Source: CALEUX01 sp037439945 (lineage in GTDB: Bacteria > Bacteroidota > Bacteroidia > Bacteroidales > Marinilabiliaceae). From it: a stretch of 34,192 bases of DNA. Both the position numbers and the translations under genes were made by a program. Under the pieces are notes generated by a model. That model saw only the letters and a list, made by a program, of their open reading frames with translations. It was not told the DNA's origin and searched no databases. This document shows positions 1-7,800 of this stretch, one piece after another; positions within the stretch are counted from its first letter, which is position 1; every line of letters begins with the position of its first letter. The DNA lies in the NCBI GenBank assembly GCA_037439945.1, contig JBBIVA010000021.1:1-34192 (forward strand), written 5' to 3'.

Positions 1-56
1 TAATCCCGGCTAAGTCATTAGTTCATTGGCTTTCTAATGACTAATCCGGGTTTAAC
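1..56 (+). repeat. Dispersed hairpin repeat, copy 1 (5' end cut by window edge)
   Basis: This is one of three copies of an intergenic element; the others are at 14028-14102 and, inverted, at 34119-34192. About 52 of its 56 bases match the inverted copy. Its arms, roughly positions 1-21 and 35-56, pair as a long imperfect stem: CCCGG with CCGGG outside, GTCATTAG with CTAATGAC inside. The left part seen in the other copies (CCGAC..TCGGTAGGG) is missing because the sequence starts inside the element. No coding capacity is seen. REP-like or MITE-like origin is inference. Confidence 0.8.
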
Positions 57-202
57 AAAATATCAAAATCAAAGAGCTCGGTTATCAATAATTTTTTAAA
101 TGTAATTAACTGGGGTACTGTTAATCACTGATATTTAATAGCAACAGGCAATAAAATTTTGAAATTGAAGAATTTAAAATTTGCCATACGGTATCAGGCG
201 AA

Positions 203-224
203 TCACTTTTCATTTCAAAAGTGA
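203..224 (-). terminator. Weak hairpin after the unrecognised minus-strand gene
   Basis: TCACTTTT and AAAAGTGA form a perfect 8-bp stem with a 6-nt loop about 15 bases past the stop codon of the gene at 240-953. No T-run follows on the minus strand, so termination here is only a possibility. Confidence 0.25.
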
Positions 225-239
225 AGGAAGGCTGGAGTT

Positions 240-953
240 TTATTTCATTTTATCAAAATAAAGTTTCCTTACATCCATTAAATATTCAAGATCTAGATCG
301 GGATTATAAATCCGAATCATATCCTGAATACTGAAATTTTCATGGAAATGACCAATCGCTGCATCAAAAACCGGTTTTTCCCAATTAAATTTTACCTTTT
401 TAGTAAGGTCTTCAAAATATTTCCACGGCATATATTTTGGAATTGTGAAATATCCATGATCTTTTTCAGTAACATCAAAATAAACTCCCGGATACCTTTC
501 GTCAAGAATAAAAAATTTCTTAATTCTTATAATTGCAGGTCCGGCTAGTTTTCCTCCCGGTTTTTTTTTGAATTCAACGCCTTCATCAATATAACAAGCC
601 TGTAAATCAGGTATCTGGTTGTAATCTGCAAGATGTCTTATTCTTATTACATTGAATTCTTCATTATAAATATTAACAACACCGGCAGCAGCACTAAAAT
701 CAGAACGAAAATATTTTCTGATGTTCTGTGTTATACGGGTCACCTGTTCAAGGGTATATAAGTGTTTAACCACAAAATAAATATAGAGAGGCCTGCTCTC
801 AATTGGGCGATCAGAGTAATAATTAAAAAAACCGGGAAATGGTTCAGGTGCTTCAAGGACAAAAGTATTAGGTAATATTTGATCATCCAGAATTTGTAAC
901 ATCTCCTGTTTAAGAAGATTACCGTACCTTTCTATGTTTGGCAATGATGTCAT
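240..953 (-). CDS. Unrecognised conserved-looking cytoplasmic protein, 237 aa
   Basis: I do not recognise this protein. It starts at an ATG, has no signal peptide or membrane segment, and is rich in aromatic residues (Tyr, Phe) and charged residues, with a balanced composition typical of a folded soluble protein. Readable landmarks are EAPEPFPGFFNYYSDRP near residues 34-50, a KKKPGGKLAGPAIIRIKKFF stretch in the middle and an acidic C-terminal region (NPDLDLEYLMDVRKLYFDKMK, last 21 residues, ends in Lys). No catalytic motif is apparent. It is separated from rlmD by 460 non-coding bases and from the window edge by a repeat, so context gives no functional hint. Coding is well supported by length and by the lack of a competing frame. 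Confidence 0.8.
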   Translation of the reverse strand: MTSLPNIERYGNLLKQEMLQILDDQILPNTFVLEAPEPFPGFFNYYSDRPIESRPLYIYFVVKHLYTLEQVTRITQNIRKYFRSDFSAAAGVVNIYNEEFNVIRIRHLADYNQIPDLQACYIDEGVEFKKKPGGKLAGPAIIRIKKFFILDERYPGVYFDVTEKDHGYFTIPKYMPWKYFEDLTKKVKFNWEKPVFDAAIGHFHENFSIQDMIRIYNPDLDLEYLMDVRKLYFDKMK

Positions 954-1413
954 ATTGGCAGTTTTGTTATGTTCTTAAAAAAGGGAATTGATTTAATACT
1001 CAAAAAACTATAACACCCCAATATAATAACAGATTAATTCCAATAATGTTAAAAGCCATGAAATAAAATATTGTTATTGTTGTTCATATTTTATTTTAAG
1101 TGAAGTTACGGCAATTAAAGTGCAATCTCAATAGAAATGAAGGATAGTTTGCTATCATTCAAAATCCTGACTTTTTTATTTAGTATTTCTGTTTTTATGT
1201 TAAATACTTATTTCAAACAGATTTTTTGTTTTATTTTAGTTTAAATAATAGCAGTTTCCAGATTATATTATGAGCATCGTAAAAATATTTGTAGTTTTTT
1301 TCTCAAATAAACTCATACTGCTCTCCTAAATCCATTAATCTTACATCTAAGCTTCTTAAATCACATCATCATCCATCCTACTTTTCAAGGTACAGGCTAA
1401 AAATAAATAGAAG
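954..1413. other. AT-rich intergenic stretch, 460 bp
   Basis: No open reading frame or RNA gene was recognised here. Two hairpins are visible: AAATAAAATAT/ATATTTTATTT at 1061-1071 and 1086-1096, and GATAG/CTATC at 1143-1156. Neither is followed by a T-run. No good TAnnTTTG promoter match for the gene at 240-953 was found. Confidence 0.6.
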
Positions 1414-2844
1414 CTAACGTCTTTCAAGTAATACAACATTTTCAACATGATGGGTGTGAGGGAACATATCAACAGGCTGAACACAAATAACTTTATACCT
1501 TATGTCCAGAATGTTTAAATCCCGGGCTTGTGTTGAAGAGTTGCAACTTACATAAACAATCCTATCAGGTGCCGCATTTAAAATTGTTTGAACTACATCT
1601 GCGTGCATTCCGGCCCTGGGGGGATCAGTGATTATTACATCAGGATGGCCATGTTTATCAAATAAATCAGCGTTCAGAAGTTCCTTAATATCCCCGGCCA
1701 GAAAAAAAGTATTATTAATGCTATTAATGCGTGAGTTTTCAATTGCATCTTCTATTGCTTCAGGAACGTATTCAATTCCAACTACCTGTTTTGCATAGGG
1801 GGCTACAAAATTTGCTATTGTCCCGGTACCGGTGTATAAATCATAAACAATTTCATTTCCTTTTAAACCGGCAAATTCACGGGTTATTTGATATAGTTTC
1901 AAGGCTTGCAGGGAATTGGTTTGAAAAAAGCTTTTTGGGCCAATTTTAAATTTTAAGCCTTCCATTTCTTCTATAATATGGTCGCTACCTGCGTATAGAT
2001 GAACTTTTTGGTCGGTTATTGTGTCGTTGGCTTTATTGTTTATTACATATAACCATGACGTTACATACGGGAATTCATTAATTAGATGATTAAACAAAGC
2101 TTCCCTGTTTTCCTGATCTTCACGAAAAAAAACCAAAACAACCATTGTTTCACCGGTTGAAGCCGTACGGATAATTAATATTCTGAGGAACCCTTTTTGC
2201 TCTTTAAGGTCAAAAAAATCGAGCCCCTTTTTAATGGCAAATTCTTTAATAGCCAATCGAATGGCATTTGATGGTTCTCCCTGCAGATAACATTTATCAA
2301 CATCAACTACCTTGTCAAACATCCCGGGGATATGAAACCCTACACCATTATTGTTAACCTTTTCCCGGCCTGTTTCAAGTTCTTTTTGTGTTAGCCATCT
2401 TTTATTTGAGAAGGTAAACTCAAGTTTATTGCGGTAAAAACGTTGATTTGGTGATTCAATAATAGGTTCAATTTCAGGGAGGTCTATTTTACCAATTCTT
2501 TGAAGGTTGTTATAAACTTCACGCTGTTTATAAAACAGCTGCTCTTTGTACGGAAGGGCCTGCCATTTACAACCGCCGCAAACTCCAAAATGCTCGCAAA
2601 ACGGGTCAAGGCGCATATCTGAATAATAATGAAAATGAACAGGATAACCCTCATAATAACTGCTTCTTTTTTTTGTAACCTGCACATCAACAATATCGCC
2701 GGGTATTGTACTATGAACAAAAACTACTTGATTATTAACTTTTCCCAGGGCTTTTCCTTCAGCTGCAATATCTGTAATTACTAAACTCTCCAGTAACGGT
2801 TTGTTTTTTCTTGAATGTGCCACAATATTTTTTTTATAATCCAT
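1414..2844 (-). CDS. rlmD: 23S rRNA (uracil-C5)-methyltransferase, RlmD/RumA family
   Basis: This SAM-dependent enzyme would place a 5-methyl group on a uridine of 23S rRNA, U1939 in the E. coli enzyme. Residues about 15-70 are a TRAM-like RNA-binding domain. Cys83, Cys89, Cys92 and Cys185 match the [4Fe-4S] ligands. The SAM site is YDLYTGTGTIA near 334-344. TDPPRAG at 406-412 precedes the nucleophile Cys434 (YVSCNSS), and Glu468 in HHVEN fits the general base. The length of 476 aa is normal for Bacteroidota members. RlmC, RlmD and RlmCD types cannot be separated by eye. The ATG at 2844 lies 2 nt from a promoter-like TATCTTTG, so either transcripts are nearly leaderless, or the true start is the GTG at residue 8, or the element is chance. 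Confidence 0.93.
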   Translation of the reverse strand: MDYKKNIVAHSRKNKPLLESLVITDIAAEGKALGKVNNQVVFVHSTIPGDIVDVQVTKKRSSYYEGYPVHFHYYSDMRLDPFCEHFGVCGGCKWQALPYKEQLFYKQREVYNNLQRIGKIDLPEIEPIIESPNQRFYRNKLEFTFSNKRWLTQKELETGREKVNNNGVGFHIPGMFDKVVDVDKCYLQGEPSNAIRLAIKEFAIKKGLDFFDLKEQKGFLRILIIRTASTGETMVVLVFFREDQENREALFNHLINEFPYVTSWLYVINNKANDTITDQKVHLYAGSDHIIEEMEGLKFKIGPKSFFQTNSLQALKLYQITREFAGLKGNEIVYDLYTGTGTIANFVAPYAKQVVGIEYVPEAIEDAIENSRINSINNTFFLAGDIKELLNADLFDKHGHPDVIITDPPRAGMHADVVQTILNAAPDRIVYVSCNSSTQARDLNILDIRYKVICVQPVDMFPHTHHVENVVLLERR

Positions 2845-2845
2845 G

Positions 2846-2853
2846 CAAAGATA
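2846..2853 (-). promoter_or_regulatory. -7 promoter element TATCTTTG abutting rlmD start
   Basis: The minus strand reads TATCTTTG, an exact match to the Bacteroidota -7 consensus TAnnTTTG and identical to the elements before dapB and thrS. It ends one base before the annotated rlmD ATG, so transcription would start at or just inside the start codon. No clear -33 TTTG was found. Confidence 0.45.
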
Positions 2854-2985
2854 ACAACTTAAAATTTCTTTAGATAATCAAAATTTGTTAAGAAATCTGT
2901 GTAAGTTGACTGACAGTTATAAAACTCTTGTTTTCATTTACCTTGTTTTTTTGTTTCTTTGTGAAAGTATAATACCTGACACTAT

Positions 2986-3768
2986 ATGAGTAATTTTGAC
3001 CCCAATTCAACCGCCGGCCGTCGAGGTTTAATATTGAAACAACTCGAAGAAAGCGGGCAGGTTAATGTAAATGAGTTAAGTGAAAGATTTAAGGTTAGTG
3101 AAGTAACCATACGTAATGATTTAACCCAACTTGAACTGAAAAATTTACTCATAAGGGCAAGGGGAGGTGCAATTAAAACCGAAAAGGTTAACCTCGATCT
3201 TAAGATTTCAGAAAAAAAAGTAAAGAATGTTAGAGAAAAGGAAGCAATTGGCCGTAAGGCTTCAAAGTTTATTGAAGAAGGTGATACTATAATTCTTGAC
3301 AGTGGAACCACTACAATTGAGATTGTTCCCTACCTCGGTAAAATTAAGAACCTTACAGTAATAACAAACGGCCTGAATATTGCTACATCGCTTTCTGAAA
3401 CTGATAATATAAGAGTAATAGTCCCCGGTGGTACCCTGCGGAATAAGAATTTTTCCCTAATTGGCTCAATGGCCAAGGAAAATTTCGGGAATTTTTTTTG
3501 CGATAAACTCTTTTTAGGGGCCGATGGCATTGATATAAACATTGGATTATCAACTCCCGATCTTGAAGAAGCTGCCCTTAACAAGGAAATGATAAAAATG
3601 GCGAAGAAAATTATTGTGCTGGCAGATTCCTCAAAATTCAGAAAAAGAAGCCTGGCCGTTATAGGGAGCATTAGTTTAATTGATATTCTTATAACTGACA
3701 AGGGTATTCAGGAGGAAGAGATCGAAGCTTTTACAAAAGCCGGTATTGAAGTTGTTATTGCAGATTAG
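2986..3768 (+). CDS. DeoR/GlpR-family transcriptional regulator
   Basis: This is a sugar-phosphate-responsive type of repressor. Residues about 8-60 form the DeoR helix-turn-helix (RGLILKQLEESGQVNVNELS then VSEVTIRNDLTQLE). Residues about 75-240 form the DeoRC sensor domain, with DSGTTTIEIV, the GGTLR loop, LGADGID and ADSSKF, which are typical family landmarks. At 260 aa it is full length. It is followed after 20 bases by a methyltransferase, probably in one transcript. No sugar-use gene lies nearby, so its effector and targets cannot be named. A weak -7-like TTTCTTTG lies at 2954-2961. Confidence 0.92.
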   Translation: MSNFDPNSTAGRRGLILKQLEESGQVNVNELSERFKVSEVTIRNDLTQLELKNLLIRARGGAIKTEKVNLDLKISEKKVKNVREKEAIGRKASKFIEEGDTIILDSGTTTIEIVPYLGKIKNLTVITNGLNIATSLSETDNIRVIVPGGTLRNKNFSLIGSMAKENFGNFFCDKLFLGADGIDINIGLSTPDLEEAALNKEMIKMAKKIIVLADSSKFRKRSLAVIGSISLIDILITDKGIQEEEIEAFTKAGIEVVIAD

Positions 3769-3788
3769 TTTATGTTTTTTGAGAATTT

Positions 3789-4508
3789 ATGAAACCAGCT
3801 AATAATGATATAATTGGGCAGGCTGGGTTAGATTATTTGCTGGCCGGTAACAGGAACAAAACAATTAAAGTTTGGTGTAGTATAGCCGAAACCGATTTAC
3901 TGCCGGTACATTATCTGTTCCGAAGTTATTCTGAAATGCCAAAATTGGAACAAAAGGCAATAATGAATTGCAGAGGACGTATTTTAGATGTCGGCGCCGG
4001 AATGGGACCACATTCCATTTATCTTCAAAATAAGGGTTATGACGTTATGGCTTTGGAAGCTTCAGGGTTAGCCTGTGAAGTTATGGCCAGGCTTGGCGTT
4101 AAAAACATTTTAAATCAGGATTTTTTTGAGTTCAAAGATCAAAACAGGTTTGATACTATATTAATGATGATGAATGGTATAGGACTTGTTGGAAAAATTA
4201 ACCGCTTTCCACTCTTTTTTAAAAAAGCTGAAGAACTTTTAAGACCAGGAGGTCAGATATTGCTTGATTCATCTGATTTGCGATACCTTTTTATGGATGA
4301 TGATGGGTCTTTTATGGTTAATTTAAACGAAGATTATTATGGTGAGGTAAAATACAAAATGAGTTATGATAAAATGGAGGGCAAACCTTTTCCATGGTTG
4401 TTTATTGACGATGAACTAATGGCTTATTATGCCGGACAAAATGGCTTTAAATTTGAAAAATTAGCCAATGGTTTACATTATGATTATCTCGCACGACTAT
4501 GTAAATGA
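3789..4508 (+). CDS. Class I SAM-dependent methyltransferase of unknown substrate
   Basis: The protein has 239 aa. Motif I is ILDVGAGMGPHSIYL at about residues 62-76, followed by the acidic end of strand 2 in ALEAS and by a strand 4 region, FDTILMMMNGIGLVGK. LRPGGQILLDSSD near residue 150 is the usual post-motif. These features place it in the Rossmann-fold methyltransferase class. No substrate-specific motif is recognised, so it could act on a small molecule or a protein. It lies 20 bases after the DeoR regulator gene on the same strand, suggesting joint transcription. No terminator is obvious after it. Confidence 0.85.
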   Translation: MKPANNDIIGQAGLDYLLAGNRNKTIKVWCSIAETDLLPVHYLFRSYSEMPKLEQKAIMNCRGRILDVGAGMGPHSIYLQNKGYDVMALEASGLACEVMARLGVKNILNQDFFEFKDQNRFDTILMMMNGIGLVGKINRFPLFFKKAEELLRPGGQILLDSSDLRYLFMDDDGSFMVNLNEDYYGEVKYKMSYDKMEGKPFPWLFIDDELMAYYAGQNGFKFEKLANGLHYDYLARLCK

Positions 4509-4866
4509 GCAAAATAAAAATAATGTTTTGTAGGTGAACCACTAAAGTTTATAATGCAAATGATAAATAATACCTGTGTATTCTGACTCTTTTTAATTCA
4601 ATTAACCATTTTTTTTTCAAAACATTTAAATGTGAAGTTGTGTTTATCATAATGGGGAAAGAAAAAAAGTTATCAAAAATTCAACATTGTCTGCTTTGTT
4701 GCAATTTACTTTTTTCAATTATTGCTTTTCTTTAACGTAACACGCATAAAGTATTTGCGTATAAATTGTTAATATTGCTGTTTGTAAAAACTTAAATCAC
4801 TTTGTAGTGGTTTTGAAATGAGTAAAACTGTTGCCCGGTTTAATACTTACTATTAATTACCGTAAT
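4509..4866. other. Intergenic leader region before the surface protein gene
   Basis: These 358 bases are AT-rich and carry no recognised gene. They should contain the promoter of the surface protein; the closest match is TCACTTTG near 4799-4806, one base off TAnnTTTG. No terminator for the upstream methyltransferase gene was found. Confidence 0.5.
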
Positions 4867-7800
4867 ATGACGAGAATTTTACTGAAGGTTAATTTGTTTG
4901 CCCTTGTTGCATTAATCGCAACAGGACTAAAAGCTCAGGCTCCTGTACCCGTTACATTTGATCCTGTTAATGGAGCAACCAATGTGGCAAATAATAAAGT
5001 TCTCAGACTTACTTTTGATAGGAATATTAGTTTTACATCATCTTTGGATGACCATTATGTAGAAGTTTACGAATCGGGTACCGGACTTTTTCAGGATTTT
5101 CTTGTTAAAAATGGAACTGCCGACCCCGGCTGTACAATTACCGGACAAAATACCATAGAAATTGATTGCTACGATAATTTTGATGATAGTAAAACATATT
5201 ATGTGTTAATTGATGCTGGTGCAATTGTGGCTACAGATACCCAAACACCCTATGGAGGTATTCAAAGCTCCAGTGTATGGTCATTTTCCACAACCCTTAT
5301 TAATCCCTTAGCTGTTCAAGAATTTGATCCTACCCAGAATGCAACTAATGTTTCTGTTGATGCAATCATTGAATTAACCTTTAATAAACCAATCCGCTAT
5401 AATATAACACAAACATCCAGATTTATTTATATTTATTCTCAGGCAAACCCTGTTACTCCGGTAATAAGAATTCGAACACGTAACGGTAGTGCATCGGTTA
5501 CAGCTGGAAGTGCAACTATTGGAATAAATTCAGGTATATTTTTTATAAATAACAATAATAGCTACAATTTTAATCAACAGTATTATGTAATAGTTGAAAA
5601 TGGTGCAATTGAGTCAACTATTGGTGAAATTTTTGCAGGTATAGATAACAGTGCAGGTAATAATTGGCGTTTTACAGTAGGAACACCTCCGGTAGTAATA
5701 ACAANNNNNNNNNNNNNNNNNNNNNNNNNNNNNNNNNNNNNNNNNNNNNNNNNNNNNNNNNNNNNNNNNNNNNNNNNNNNNNNNNNNNNNNNNNNNNNNN
5801 NNNNAAATGGGGCAATAGAAAATTTCTCAGGTATCGACAATTCTTTGGGCAATAACTGGAGGTTTACTACACTAACAACTCCACCAAATGTTGTTTCATA
5901 CGATCCCGTTCAGGATGAAACAGGGGTTGTGGTTGATAAAATTCTTACCTTAACTTTTGACAGGGCAATTTCTGAAGGTGTTGGTGGAAATATCAATATA
6001 ATCAGAACATCAGGTTCACTTACTTTGGGCGAATATTGGGTAAGTTCTGATTTTACAAGTGATGAAATAACTTTAAACGGGAATCAGTTATTCATTGATC
6101 CAATACCTGATTTTGAAGATGGGTTTGAATATTATGTAACTATTGATAATAATGCTATTGAAGGATTTGTAGGTATCGACAATAGTGCAGGTAATAATTG
6201 GCGTTTTACAGTAGGAACACCTCCGGTAGTAATAACAAGCTATGACCCTGTTAAGGATGAAGTAAATGTGGCGGTTGATAAAACGCTTACTCTAACCTTT
6301 AACCAGGTAATTACTGCCGGGGCAGGCGGCCGGTTACAAATTGTGAAAAGTTCCGATTTTTCGGTTTTAGGTGATTATTTAATAAGCACTGGTTCTATCA
6401 GTCCTGAAATTACATTAACAGGTAACCAGCTAATTATTGACCCTGTTGCAAATTTCGATGAGGGTGAATTATATTATGTAACAATTGAAAATGGGGCAAT
6501 AGAAAATTTCTCAGGTATCGACAATTCTTTGGGCAATAACTGGCGTTTCACTACTTTAACACCACCACCTGTTGTTACTGACTATGATCCAATTCAGGAT
6601 GCTATAGATGTGGCTAATGACAAAGTTCTAACTTTAACTTTCAACCAGCTTATATCAAAAGGAGCAGGGGGTAACATTCAGGTTATAAGAACATCTGATT
6701 CTTTTGTTTTTGGCGAATATTGGGTAAGCCCTGATTTTACCAGTGATGAAATAACTTTAAGCGGGAATCAGTTATTCATTGATCCAATACCTGATTTTAC
6801 TCCTGGAACTGAGTATTATGTTATAATTCAAAACAGTGCAATTACCGGATTTGAAGGAATTGACAATAGCGAATTAAATAACTGGCGTTTTACAACACTT
6901 ATACCGCCGCCTTTGGTGCTAATATACAATCCTTTGCATAATGCGACTGATGTTAACTTATCTGAGGCTATTGAACTTACATTTGATACAAATATTCAGT
7001 TTTCAAACGGTGCGCATGTGGTTCGTATCAGGAGAAATTCTGATGACAGCATTTTCCAGGAATATCTTTTGGATGGAGGTGTTATAGATCCGGACCTGTC
7101 AATTTCAGGTGCTTTATTTACCATTAATCATTTACCTTTTGAATACAATACACAATATTATGTTACAATTTCTTCCGGGGCAATAGAATCTTTGGCAGGA
7201 GGATTATTTGCAGGATTATCATTACCAACAGAATGGAGTTTTACCACCCAATTGCAACCATTATCAGTGACACTTTTTAATCCTGATAATGGAGCTAATG
7301 ATGTGCCGTTAAACCAGGTGTTGAGTGTAACCTTTAATCAGGACATAAGATTTAGTTCCACTTTAAATACAATTCGAATAAGGAGGGTAAGTGACGATTC
7401 AATTTTCCAGACTTATAATGTCGAAGGCCTGGCAACTGATGCAAATCTCTCCATTACTGATGCTACATTATCTATTCAGCATACATTATTTGAAGGAACA
7501 ACCGACTATTATGTTACGATTGACGAAGGTGCAATTGAATCAACCACCGGAATTTCTTTCCCGGGGTTTTCATCTCCCACGGTTTGGAGTTTCACAACAC
7601 AGGTTCCTCCAGATCCGCCTTATGTAATTATTGATGGCCTCAATCCTGCTCCTGGAGCTATAGGTGTTGCAATAAACCATGATCTTGTAGCAACTTTTAA
7701 TGAGGATATGGAGCGGGGTACAGGTGTAATGACTATATATAGAGGTGATGCAACCGAATTTACATCTTTACCTGCATCATCAACTAATATTAATATTTCT

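Noticed and set aside
2982..3311. Open frame antisense to the DeoR regulator
   Set aside because: It mirrors a strong coding frame on the plus strand and has a Ser/Phe-rich shadow composition with no motif.
4831..4866. TTG start adding 12 residues to the surface protein
   Set aside because: It would put a polar stretch before a clear signal peptide that begins at the ATG at 4867.
5899..6924. Regular repeats considered as a CRISPR-like array
   Set aside because: Units are 342 bp, translated in one continuous frame and encode Ig-like domains.
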